This document shows positions 1-6,704 of a stretch of DNA of 7,361 bases, piece by piece (the first letter of the stretch is position 1; the number at the start of each line of letters is the position of its first letter). A program made the position numbers and the translations under genes. This DNA comes from JBCBKZ01 sp039026975 (GTDB lineage: Bacteria; Bacteroidota; Bacteroidia; J057): NCBI GenBank assembly GCA_039026975.1, contig JBCCLI010000339.1, positions 1-7,361 on the forward strand, read 5' to 3'. Under the pieces are notes generated by a model, which made no database searches, was not told the DNA's origin, and saw only the letters and a list, made by a program, of their open reading frames with translations.

Positions 1-139
1 CATGGCAATGACTATGGTAGACTTCTTTGAAGATGCCCAGCTAAGAGCAGATATTAAGCAAGAATTTCTGGAGAGAAAAGGAAATTATGAGTATAAAGGG
101 ATAGTTCCGGATGGACCTCCCCCCATAGGCGCTAACTAA
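1..139 (+). CDS. C-terminal end of a probable M20/AbgB-type amidohydrolase (partial, 5' end outside window)
   Basis: Only the last 45 codons are present; the first whole codon starts at base 2 and the stop is TAA at 137-139. The visible tail begins MAMTMVDFFEDAQLRADIKQ and ends YKGIVPDGPPPIGAN. The pattern 'AMT.VD.f.D..L...IK.EF', followed by a Tyr-Lys and a Pro-rich end, resembles the C-terminus of M20-family amidohydrolases related to AbgB (p-aminobenzoyl-glutamate hydrolase subunit B). Those enzymes cleave amide bonds using a two-metal centre. The metal ligands and dimerisation domain would lie upstream, outside the window, so activity cannot be judged. The first ATG inside the window is in the middle of a family-like segment and is not taken as the start. 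The gene is convergent with the next one. The identification rests on recalled family similarity of a short tail. Confidence 0.6.
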   Translation, partial: MAMTMVDFFEDAQLRADIKQEFLERKGNYEYKGIVPDGPPPIGAN

Positions 140-165
140 CGAAATAGGCTATAGAATTTCGTTGG
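136..165 (+). repeat. Inverted repeat over the amidohydrolase stop codon
   Basis: AACGAAAT (138-145) is an exact reverse complement of ATTTCGTT (156-163). The stem extends by a T137-G164 wobble and a C136-G165 pair to ten pairs, around a 10-base loop. The TAA stop lies in the 5' arm. No T-run follows, so it is not a standard intrinsic terminator. It could be a 3'-end stabilising or processing hairpin. The repeat is seen directly; its role is inference. Confidence 0.6.
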
Positions 166-283
166 AAGCCGCTGATTCACTGATTAAACTTGAAATGACT
201 ATCTGTGAATTCCTCTGTAAATTAAGGGTAGCCGTACTGGATATAGATCATTTAGAATATCTCTATAACTCATGCACAAAGCG

Positions 284-320
284 GGCTGGTTCCTCCACGT
301 GTTGTGGGAGGCTTGCAGCC
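284..320 (+). other. Bulged hairpin and alternative stem upstream of the terminator
   Basis: CCTCCAC (292-298) pairs with GTGGGAGG (304-311) through seven pairs with one bulged G and a five-base loop. Around it, GGCTG (284-288) can pair with CAGCC (316-320). That outer stem uses bases of the 5' arm of the terminator at 315-359, so the two folds exclude each other. This resembles an attenuator layout, but no + strand gene follows, so a regulatory role is unsupported. It may belong to a small RNA ending at the terminator. I do not recognise a riboswitch class. Confidence 0.3.
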
Positions 321-359
321 TTGCATTGGAGGGACAATGAAAGGCTGCCTTCTTTTTTT
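315..359 (+). terminator. Intrinsic (Rho-independent) terminator, + strand
   Basis: GCAGCCTT (315-322) pairs with AAGGCTGC (341-348). After one G/A mismatch, CATTG (324-328) pairs with CAATG (335-339), leaving the six-base loop GAGGGA. The 13-pair hairpin is followed by CT and then a T-rich tail at 351-359 with seven consecutive Ts. The opposite strand has no T-run beyond the stem, so it acts on + strand transcripts only. It lies about 175 bases after the amidohydrolase stop and would end that transcript or a small RNA made from the gap. Confidence 0.8.
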
Positions 360-556
360 GCTTTGGAAAAAAGTATCTCAGGCTGAAGGCGACGTAACAC
401 TATTAATTGATTATCAGGAAATTAACTCATGTAAAGTAGATAAAACCTAAACCGAGAATTGCTGCAGGCTTGAGAAACCTGAATCAAAGCAGCTCATTTT
501 GAAGTAGTTAACCTACTAACACTGCTACAAAAGAAGATCCGCATTTCCTGATACTC

Positions 557-1669
557 CTAAAAAGCTTCTCCTATGGCCAGGTAAATGCCACTATTATTCT
601 TTTCGCCTATCCCTAGATCTAGTCTGACATGAATATTCTCTTTCTCACTTAAGAGAAATCGGAGACCCGCTCCATAAGCGGCATGAAAATTCTCCGGCTG
701 AAACTCGCTGATAGAGGGGGAAACTCCTCCCAGGGAACCAAAAACGGCCAGCTTAAATCGCCAAAACAGGGGAAGCCTATATTCAGCCTGTAGGAGGGCC
801 AGTTTTTCTCCCCTGAATTTCCCCTCATAATAGCCCCTCATGCGCCTATTCCCGCCTAGCAGCGCCAGAGAGGTAAAGCCCGTAGTGCCACCTATATATT
901 CTCCATAAAAATTCAGCGCTAGAATATGCTTAGGCATGATTTCTAAATAAGTTCTGTAGTCAAGGTAATACCTGGAAAAGGAGAAATCACTTCCAAGCAG
1001 GGAGCTACCTACCTGGAAACTTCCCTCTACATACATTCCTGAGGTGGGATAAAATAGAATATCACGTGAATCCCACACGCTAATGAGACCTAAGGAAGAT
1101 ACCCTGCCGCCCTCATTCCCTGGAATAGATGTATTTTTATCATCTAGTAGGCCGCCCGCCAGTCTTTTGGTAACGTCAAAGTCATCCATCCCATAAAAGA
1201 GACCGCCATAGAGGTGGGTTCGTATCTTCTTCAAAAAATTAATCCTAATTCTGGGAAAATTAACATCATAAAGCTCACCCTCTGAACCGGGATCATGATT
1301 ATTGATCCCAAAAAAGAAATACCTATATCTGTAGTACCCTAGTTCTCCATAGCTGAGATAGCCCTCATTCTGGAAAAATATGCGATAAGGGAGGTAAAAG
1401 AGTAGTTGCTGCTCTTGGGTGTAAGCAGCACCTATCTGGATATTGGATACCTGGGTGTCTGGTCTGTCTTTCCCAAATCTAAAGGCCAAAATACTGGCAG
1501 CCCCACCTGCCCAGCGTGTTTCCGGTGAATAAAAGACTATAGGAAATACCAAAAGGTCAGACTTCTTGATAAAGGGGGGAGAAGAATACTCAGTAGATAC
1601 ACTATCCTGGGCAGAAACCGCAAGATAGCATAGGAGGCTTGAAAGAAGGAGCAATATCGTTTTAGGCAT
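557..1669 (-). CDS. BamA/TamA-like outer membrane beta-barrel protein (Omp85 superfamily, bacterial surface antigen domain), no POTRA domains
   Basis: The product is 370 residues from the ATG at 1669. An in-frame TTG three codons earlier (1678) is possible but less likely, because the ATG directly begins the signal peptide MPKTILLLLSSLLCYLAVSA, with cleavage likely just before or after the following Gln. The mature protein is nearly all barrel, with many alternating aromatic strands. Two Omp85 hallmarks are visible: WDSRDILFYPTSG (around residues 199-211), matching the common 'D.RD...P..G' turn, and RMRGYYEGKFRG (276-287), the RG(F/Y) loop that folds back into the pore. It ends in Phe, as outer membrane barrels usually do. 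No POTRA repeats precede the barrel, so it is too short to be the essential BamA. Such stand-alone barrels are common in Bacteroidota and their substrate is unknown. No strong Shine-Dalgarno sequence or terminator is seen. Confidence 0.88.
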   Translation of the reverse strand: MPKTILLLLSSLLCYLAVSAQDSVSTEYSSPPFIKKSDLLVFPIVFYSPETRWAGGAASILAFRFGKDRPDTQVSNIQIGAAYTQEQQLLFYLPYRIFFQNEGYLSYGELGYYRYRYFFFGINNHDPGSEGELYDVNFPRIRINFLKKIRTHLYGGLFYGMDDFDVTKRLAGGLLDDKNTSIPGNEGGRVSSLGLISVWDSRDILFYPTSGMYVEGSFQVGSSLLGSDFSFSRYYLDYRTYLEIMPKHILALNFYGEYIGGTTGFTSLALLGGNRRMRGYYEGKFRGEKLALLQAEYRLPLFWRFKLAVFGSLGGVSPSISEFQPENFHAAYGAGLRFLLSEKENIHVRLDLGIGEKNNSGIYLAIGEAF

Positions 1670-1689
1670 ATCAGACAAAACGTAAAGGA

Positions 1690-1716
1690 ATAGGTCTTTC
1701 TGATTTATAAACCTAT
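1690..1716 (-). promoter_or_regulatory. Inverted repeat and possible promoter region ahead of the Omp85-like gene
   Basis: ATAGGT (1690-1695) and ACCTAT (1711-1716) form a six-base inverted repeat 15 bases apart, about 20 to 50 bases upstream of the ATG at 1669. Read on the - strand, the distal arm gives TAGGTTTA, one base from the Bacteroidota -7 consensus TAnnTTTG, but no convincing TTTG -33 element sits at the right distance. It could be an operator, a leader hairpin or chance. The rest of the 1679-1895 gap shows nothing clear. Confidence 0.25.
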
Positions 1717-1895
1717 CACAAGTTGGACTTTCCCTAACGCATCATACTAAAAAGCAAGGGAAGCTAAAAATGTTACAGGAGAATCACCAGCCAGTAAGGG
1801 TAGAGGTATCTGCTTTAAGAGCCCTAAGGTCTTAGCCGTGGATCCATTTTCATTAACGTTTCCCTCTTTGTACGTGATCACCTAGTGAGAAGGCG

Positions 1896-2687
1896 TCAGC
1901 GTCCTCTTATAACATTGTCTAGATCTAGGGTCCAATCATAAGATAGGTAATCAATAGAGGGGTTGGCTTTTTTAGGGATTACCTTATACTTCTTCAGCAT
2001 AAACTTAACCCCCTTCTTCCCACCAAAGTCACCCCTAAACCAGCTCATGAGGGGAGTGATACTGATAGCATTTGCAGCTTTGTTGTAAACACTGGTCTTT
2101 TGCAGATAAGATTTACTAGCCTTTTCTAAGAGCTTATCTATATTATCAGCCTTATAAATTCTTACGGGAGGACAGGAAGCCGCGCCGCAGTTAAGCGCAA
2201 AATGGATTCTTGGATCTACCTTGGTAACACGGAACATTTTCTCTACCCTGCCAGGGAAAGGATTATTAAGCAGACCCAGGCTTAGCTTAATCTTGGACCT
2301 TCTAAGAAATCCATGCTCTATGTCATCAAAACTGAGGTCGGTCTGGGCTATAGTCATACGCTTCTTCGTGAAAAAGGCTGATCTGTCTTCAAATAAGGCT
2401 GGCTGTTCTTTGAGAATACTGATGATGTAGCTGTTGTACACATTGATCCAGAATGCTTTCCGTTTATCATCAGTATTTAAAGCTACTGCCAGTTCATTAG
2501 GAGAAAGTTCCCTAAGTTGGGTTTGCAGGTTTTGGGGGGACTTAGCTGCTGTTACTGTGCTGAGCAACTTAGCTGAGAGCGCCATGGGATCTTTTGCCAC
2601 TTCAGCTTGGGAGGGGGCAGGGTAAGGGTAGGAAGAAGGGGTTGATCCCTGTAGTAGTGCACAAAGAGAAAAAATTAGTATGTTCAT
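1896..2687 (-). CDS. Exported DUF547 domain-containing protein
   Basis: The product is 263 residues from the ATG at 2687. This start places a hydrophobic signal-like segment (MNILIFSLCALLQGS) at the N-terminus, followed by a Ser/Pro/Tyr linker. A GTG at 2732 would add 15 residues ahead of the signal and has AGGAAG almost touching it, so it is less likely. The Cys at residue 9 does not sit in a good lipobox. DUF547 blocks appear in order: AFWINVYN (78-85), SFDDIEHGFLR (119-129), DPRIHFALNCGAASCPP (158-174), WFRGDF (216-221) and SYDWTLD (249-255). The conserved His and two Cys in the third block are the family's most striking residues. The length fits a complete bacterial member. The biochemical role of DUF547 is not known to me. 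The gene is divergent from the glycosyltransferase and followed by the Omp85-like gene after 226 bases, too far to assume co-transcription. Confidence 0.88.
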   Translation of the reverse strand: MNILIFSLCALLQGSTPSSYPYPAPSQAEVAKDPMALSAKLLSTVTAAKSPQNLQTQLRELSPNELAVALNTDDKRKAFWINVYNSYIISILKEQPALFEDRSAFFTKKRMTIAQTDLSFDDIEHGFLRRSKIKLSLGLLNNPFPGRVEKMFRVTKVDPRIHFALNCGAASCPPVRIYKADNIDKLLEKASKSYLQKTSVYNKAANAISITPLMSWFRGDFGGKKGVKFMLKKYKVIPKKANPSIDYLSYDWTLDLDNVIRGR

Positions 2688-2722
2688 AAGGGGGAGATTG
2701 GCTATCAGATTGTCAGCAAAAG

Positions 2723-2755
2723 AGGTAAACACCTTCCTAACACATAGGTAAACCT
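2723..2755. promoter_or_regulatory. Twin AGGT/ACCT palindromes in the divergent promoter region
   Basis: AGGTAAACACCT (2723-2734) and AGGTAAACCT (2746-2755) are two near-copies of a palindrome with AGGT and ACCT half-sites, separated by four and two bases. Their centres lie 22 bases apart, about two helical turns. They occupy the gap between the divergent DUF547 and glycosyltransferase genes, where an operator for both could sit. Half-sites of four bases are short, so chance is quite possible. Confidence 0.3.
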
Positions 2756-2771
2756 GTAAAGGTCTCTTTTT

Positions 2772-3461
2772 ATGAATTTGAGTGTAATTATTCCTACTTA
2801 CAACGAAGCTACTACATTACCTACTTTACTTGAAAGACTTATCCTAAACACAGATAGTAGGTTAGGAGAGATTCTAGTGATAGATGGAGGAAGTGAAGAT
2901 GATACGCTAGCCCTAGCCACTGCTCATGGTGCTACTAAAGCCCTGCAAGCACCTCATAAGGGAAGGGCCTCACAAATGAACTATGGAGCCACCCTCGCCC
3001 AAGGGGATGTGCTCTACTTTGTGCATGCAGATACGATTCCACCTGCCTCTTATGTAACTGACATCGCAGACGCCCTCCAGAAAGGAAACCTGATGGGCTG
3101 CTACAGATACCAATTTAACTCCCCCTCCTCTTTACTGAAAATCAATGCCTATTGTACTCGCTTTGATAAGTTGATGTGCCGGGGAGGAGATCAAACCTTT
3201 TTTATCACAGCTGATCTCTTTTCCCAACTAGAGGGCTATAAAGAGAGCTACTGCATCATGGAAGAGTATGAGTTTATAAGGCGGGCCAGAAAGGTGGCCC
3301 CCTTCTACATCATTCCTAAAGATGCCCTTGTATCTGCAAGGAAATATGACCATAACTGTTACTTACAAGTAAATGCGGCCAACCTCATGGTCTTTCTCAT
3401 GTTTTTCATGGGATGTTCTCCTAAGAAGATGGCGAGTATGTATAAAAAGTTGTTGAACTAG
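2772..3461 (+). CDS. Family 2 glycosyltransferase, TIGR04283 type
   Basis: This is a complete 229-residue GT-A-fold glycosyltransferase that would transfer a sugar from a nucleotide donor at the cytoplasmic side of the membrane. Visible motifs are SVIIPTYNE (4-12), the nucleotide-binding strand LVIDGGSEDDT (35-45), GRASQMNYGA (64-73), LYFVHADT (81-88) whose HAD takes the place of the metal-binding DxD, GGDQTFFI (138-145), and EEYEF (164-168) in the position of the usual ED catalytic-base motif. The 'GRA.QMN.GA' plus 'HADT' pair and the hydrophobic tail with FMGCSP (212-217) fit the TIGR04283 group. That group is named for arsenosugar synthesis, yet no ArsM- or ArsS-like methyltransferase or radical SAM gene is present here, so the substrate is left open. 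AAAGG ends nine bases before the ATG and is a plausible ribosome binding site. Confidence 0.87.
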   Translation: MNLSVIIPTYNEATTLPTLLERLILNTDSRLGEILVIDGGSEDDTLALATAHGATKALQAPHKGRASQMNYGATLAQGDVLYFVHADTIPPASYVTDIADALQKGNLMGCYRYQFNSPSSLLKINAYCTRFDKLMCRGGDQTFFITADLFSQLEGYKESYCIMEEYEFIRRARKVAPFYIIPKDALVSARKYDHNCYLQVNAANLMVFLMFFMGCSPKKMASMYKKLLN

Positions 3462-3792
3462 GAGAAGCTGGACACGCATACGGATAAGGAGTATCAGATC
3501 CTTTTTCCGACTGTTTCTCCAGTAGAAGCCAGTACCCACAAAAGGGCTCATTTCCATCCCTGGCTCTATTCCCTATGATAAGCATCAAGCATAGAAAGAA
3601 GGGTATATGAAAACAAACTCACGCTATTCCTCTTCTTCTCCTAAAGCCCTGTCCCTACCTTTATTCCTTACTTCAAAATTCCTTCAGATAGATTAGGAAT
3701 ATTTGCATTCTCACAATCATGGAACAGCACTGCACCAAACTACACTTTTAACTACCGGCCGCCTTTGAGCTCTGCCTGAATGCGCCAGTGCA
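3462..3792. other. 331-base intergenic region before the receptor gene
   Basis: I see no gene here. The frame of the glycosyltransferase stays open for 38 codons after its TAG, to a TGA at 3576-3578, but the protein is already full family length. A 29-codon frame at 3607-3696 looks random. A weak hairpin with T-run lies at 3481-3507. The receptor's promoter should be in the right half; TTTGC occurs at 3702-3706 in ATATTTGC, but no matching pair of Bacteroidota -33 and -7 elements at proper spacing is clear. Confidence 0.45.
3481..3507 (+). terminator. Weak candidate terminator after the glycosyltransferase
   Basis: AAGGA (3486-3490) pairs with TCCTT (3499-3503) across an eight-base loop. CGGA (3481-3484) can add an outer stem with TCCG (3506-3509). 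Three to four Ts follow the inner stem. The stem is short and the T-run brief, so this is only a candidate, 20 bases after the glycosyltransferase stop. Confidence 0.3.
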
Positions 3793-6300
3793 ATGCGATT
3801 TCCGATGAGAAAAAACCTACTATTTGTACTTATGATGTGCCTGAGCTGTATGCTCATGGCTCAAAGACCCAGTTATGGACAGGGAGGTGGAAGGCCCCAG
3901 GCAGGTCCAAGTGTTACAGGTAAAATTACCGGTATATTACTTGACTCTGTCAGTAGAGAAGGTATGTCATATGCTACCGTTTCCCTCATGGGTGGAAAAG
4001 AAAATAAACTCCTAAACGGAACACTTACTGATGAAACGGGAAGATTTAAGCTGACCGGAGTAAAAACGGGTACCTACACCCTCAGGATTACCTCCTTGGG
4101 ATATAAGCCGCTAGAAAAGAAGGGGATCACTACCACCCTCAAAAAGCCCGACTATGACCTAGGAAAAATTCAGCTTAGCCCCACCACAGTATCCCTGGAA
4201 GCAGTGGAGATAACAGGAGAGGCTGCCATTATTGAAAATAGGGTAGATAAAATTGTATATAATGCTGATAGAGATATTACTTCTGCAGGAGGAGATGCCT
4301 CAGATGTACTAAGAAAAGTTCCCCTACTGTCTGTTGATCTGGAGGGAAACGTGTCTCTTAGAGGAAGCCAAAATATAAGGATTTTGGTAAACGGAAAGCC
4401 TTCTGGTATGTTTGCTAACAGTGTGGCGGCTGCCCTGAGAACCATTCCCGCCCAGGAAATTAAGAGCGTTGAAGTCATTACTACCCCTTCAGCCAAATAT
4501 GATGGAGAAGGCTCCGCAGGCATTATTAACCTTATCACGAAGCGGAAACAGCTGGAAGGGATAAATGGAAGTGTGAATGGAGCCCTAGGTAACTTGAGAA
4601 ACAATGGCTCTTTTAGCTTTAACGCCGGTATAGGCAGGCTAAGCCTGAATAGTAATTTTTCTTACTTTGGATCACTGCCAAGAGAATCACGGAACTCCTT
4701 CTTCAGAGAGGATTTTCTGGGAAATGGTCTAGTCAGAACCCTGGACCAGACTGGTGAAGGAGAAAGTTTCTTTAATGGGTGGAGAGGAAGTGCAGGATTA
4801 TACTATGATTTTAACGCTTACAACAGCTTCTCTTCCAATTTTAACCTGAGAGGGTTTGACAGGGGAAGTGATGAAATCGTAAATGCTACCTTCATAGATC
4901 CAAGTCCGGATGCTACTATAAATGATATTTATGTCAGAGACTTGGACAATGAATTTTTACAAAGCGGTTATGACTGGACTACAGATTATACCCGCACTTT
5001 CAAGAAAAAGGGACAAGAGCTTTCAGTAGGGGTTCAGGTCAATGGAGACATCAGTACCTCCGAAATTGACCTTCTTCAGCAAGGTAGTAGTCCAGGCCTC
5101 TTCATTGATGAGTTGACTAGTAATGAGGGAAATAACCTGGAAATCACTACCCAGTTGGATTACACACACCCCTTTACCAAAAGTATAAAGCTGGAGACAG
5201 GTGCTAAAGCCATCATCAGAGACATAGATTCTGACTACAGGTATGAGTTTCTGGACCAGATAGAGCAGCGATATGTGACAGATGAGATCCGTTCTAATAT
5301 TTTTGACTATGATCAGGATGTATTTGCTGGCTATGCTTCTCTCTCTGCAAATTTTGGGAAAAAGTATAGCCTGATTGCTGGGGCCAGGTATGAGCACACG
5401 AATATTAGGGGGCAGTTCAACCAGGGAGCTGATGAATTCTCAAATGAATATGATAATGTCCTTCCCAGCATTATTTTATCGCGTAAGCTTAAAGGCTTTT
5501 CTACCTTAAAGCTCAGCTTTAACCAGCGCATCCAACGCCCAAGTCTATTCTTCCTGAATCCCTTTAGAAATGAATCAGATCCCAGAAATGTATCTGAGGG
5601 TAACCCTGAATTAGCGCCTGAAATTACTGACCAATACGAGCTGGGATACACCACTATTATCAAAAAGGTTACCCTAAGCACTTCCATCTACTACCGGAAT
5701 ACCAGAGATATTATTGAAAATGCGCTACGTGTAAATGAAGATGGGTCTACCATTACTACCTATCAGAATGTAGGAGAAAATGACTCTTGGGGAACTAATA
5801 TTTTTGTGTCATTAAAACTCAAAGATTTCTGGACACTTAGGGGAAACTTCAATCTCTTTACTTATGACGCTACCGGGATAATAAATGGTCAGCAGTTAAG
5901 TAATCAGGCTATTCTATGGAGTGGAAACCTTAACTCTACCTTCAGGTTCAAACATGGATTTTCTGTAGAAGTATTTGGTTTCCTACGCTCCCCCAGACAA
6001 AGTCTGCAAGGAAGCCAAACCTCCTTTTCTATCATCAGTTTTGGCGCTAAGAAGGAGATTTTTGATAAGAAAGGGAGCATAGGCATACAGATCATAGAGC
6101 CATGGGCTCCATTTAAGCGGTTTGATGGAGAATTTTCCCAGGAAGGTGTTTTTAATCAGACTACTGTAAATGAATTCCTCTTCAGATCCATTGGAGTAAG
6201 TTTTGGGTACCGTTTTGGAAAACTAACATCCAGAGGCCCCAGAAAACGATCCAAAATCAGAAATGATGATGCCAAGCAGGGAGATAGTAATAATTTTTAG
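3793..6300 (+). CDS. TonB-dependent receptor-like outer membrane protein (carboxypeptidase regulatory-like domain + plug + OMP_b-brl_3 barrel)
   Basis: The product is 835 residues from the ATG at 3793. The in-frame ATG at 3805 (fifth residue) is an equally good start for the signal peptide MRKNLLFVLMMCLSCMLMAQ; neither has a visible Shine-Dalgarno. After a Gly/Pro-rich linker comes a carboxypeptidase D regulatory-like beta-sandwich (about 42-130) with GMSYATVSLMG, TDETGRFKLTGV and LGYKPL. SLEAVEITGE (134-143) starts the plug, which runs to about 250 and carries the hallmark TPSAKYDGEGSAGIINLITK (231-250). The rest is a long barrel of the OMP_b-brl_3 type. It ends in FGYRFGKL, a basic stretch, a NDD motif and a final Phe, typical for this family. 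Members are presumed to act as TonB-dependent outer membrane transporters or related barrels; the ligand is unknown. There is no STN domain, so no sign of direct anti-sigma signalling, and no SusD partner follows. The reading frame is intact. Confidence 0.9.
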   Translation: MRFPMRKNLLFVLMMCLSCMLMAQRPSYGQGGGRPQAGPSVTGKITGILLDSVSREGMSYATVSLMGGKENKLLNGTLTDETGRFKLTGVKTGTYTLRITSLGYKPLEKKGITTTLKKPDYDLGKIQLSPTTVSLEAVEITGEAAIIENRVDKIVYNADRDITSAGGDASDVLRKVPLLSVDLEGNVSLRGSQNIRILVNGKPSGMFANSVAAALRTIPAQEIKSVEVITTPSAKYDGEGSAGIINLITKRKQLEGINGSVNGALGNLRNNGSFSFNAGIGRLSLNSNFSYFGSLPRESRNSFFREDFLGNGLVRTLDQTGEGESFFNGWRGSAGLYYDFNAYNSFSSNFNLRGFDRGSDEIVNATFIDPSPDATINDIYVRDLDNEFLQSGYDWTTDYTRTFKKKGQELSVGVQVNGDISTSEIDLLQQGSSPGLFIDELTSNEGNNLEITTQLDYTHPFTKSIKLETGAKAIIRDIDSDYRYEFLDQIEQRYVTDEIRSNIFDYDQDVFAGYASLSANFGKKYSLIAGARYEHTNIRGQFNQGADEFSNEYDNVLPSIILSRKLKGFSTLKLSFNQRIQRPSLFFLNPFRNESDPRNVSEGNPELAPEITDQYELGYTTIIKKVTLSTSIYYRNTRDIIENALRVNEDGSTITTYQNVGENDSWGTNIFVSLKLKDFWTLRGNFNLFTYDATGIINGQQLSNQAILWSGNLNSTFRFKHGFSVEVFGFLRSPRQSLQGSQTSFSIISFGAKKEIFDKKGSIGIQIIEPWAPFKRFDGEFSQEGVFNQTTVNEFLFRSIGVSFGYRFGKLTSRGPRKRSKIRNDDAKQGDSNNF

Positions 6301-6704
6301 GTGTTTGGCACATAATTCTCTGTAAGGGATAAAGTCAGCTTTGGAAATACGAAGAATAATGTAATGATGGGGGCGTAAATTTTTCGCCCCTGTTTCGTGT
6401 ATAAACTGATTTCTGCTATTTTCTCTTACTAAGATGAAGCTTTTCAAGCTGTAGAAGTAGGTGGGTAAGTATGGGACTGTGCTGGAGGTCAGGATCCGTG
6501 GTTCTGTCATGGGAACTAAGTATCTGCTGCTAGCAGGTAGCCCTAAACACATAAGGGGATCATGATAAGGGTCAGCGCATTGATCAGAAAAAGTGTTCGG
6601 TTACTAAAGTGGGGAGTCTATGTTCCCTTCTAGCATCTGTCAAGTAATCAACCCTAATGGTGGGGAGAGGAGATACAGAAAGACTTCAAGCAATAAGTTC
6701 CATG
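6301..6704. other. 404-base convergent intergenic region
   Basis: This lies between the + strand receptor and the - strand VCBS gene. It contains the G+C-rich hairpin at 6370-6390 and little else I can support. A 23-codon frame at 6562-6633 has AAGGGG three bases before its ATG and encodes a cationic, hydrophobic peptide, but it is too short to call. A - strand frame (6223-6552) overlaps the receptor's 3' end and the hairpin and looks spurious. I see no clear terminator for the VCBS gene. Confidence 0.45.
6370..6394 (+). terminator. Probable terminator after the receptor gene
   Basis: GGGGCG (6370-6375) pairs perfectly with CGCCCC (6385-6390) around the nine-base loop TAAATTTTT, then TGTTTC follows. 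The stem is strong but the T-run is short and interrupted. The position, 70 bases after the receptor stop in a convergent gap, favours a terminator. The stem is symmetric and could slow transcripts from either side. Confidence 0.5.

Larger units (their letters stand above)
140..556. other. 417-base convergent intergenic region
   Basis: This stretch separates the + strand amidohydrolase tail from the - strand Omp85-like gene. It holds the stop-codon hairpin, a bulged hairpin at 292-311 and the terminator at 315-359. The only open frame of any length (TTG at 162 to 386) lacks a good start, runs through the terminator and resembles no family I know. Between 360 and 556 I see only a loose inverted pair, GCTGC (461-465) and GCAGC (488-492). 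It has no T-run on the - strand, so a terminator for the Omp85-like gene is not evident. Confidence 0.5.

Noticed and set aside
162..386. 74-codon + strand frame in the first gap
   Set aside because: It starts with TTG inside the stop-codon hairpin, runs through a strong terminator with its T-run, and the Cys-rich translation resembles no family I recognise.
1814..1838. Imperfect inverted repeat (TAAGA/TCTTA) after the DUF547 gene, considered as a terminator
   Set aside because: It has only seven pairs with a two-base bulge and no T-run on the - strand.
2221..2625. Two + strand frames (2221-2430 and 2434-2625)
   Set aside because: They are antisense to the well-conserved DUF547 blocks and have no family-like sequence.
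3363..3557. 64-codon - strand frame
   Set aside because: It overlaps the 3' end of the glycosyltransferase in antisense, and its translation looks random.
3462..3578. In-frame extension of the glycosyltransferase past its TAG (38 open codons)
   Set aside because: The protein already has the full length and C-terminal motif of its family, and an open run of 38 codons is not rare by chance.
3607..3696. 29-codon + strand frame upstream of the receptor
   Set aside because: It is a short Ser/Leu/Lys-rich translation with no start context strong enough to support it and no recognisable function.
4170..5687. Antisense frames inside the receptor gene (4170-4604, 5023-5397, 5331-5687)
   Set aside because: They mirror a gene with strong family motifs throughout and overlap one another, as expected for shadow frames.
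6223..6552. 109-codon - strand frame across the receptor 3' end
   Set aside because: It overlaps the conserved receptor C-terminus and the G+C-rich hairpin, and the translation resembles nothing known to me.
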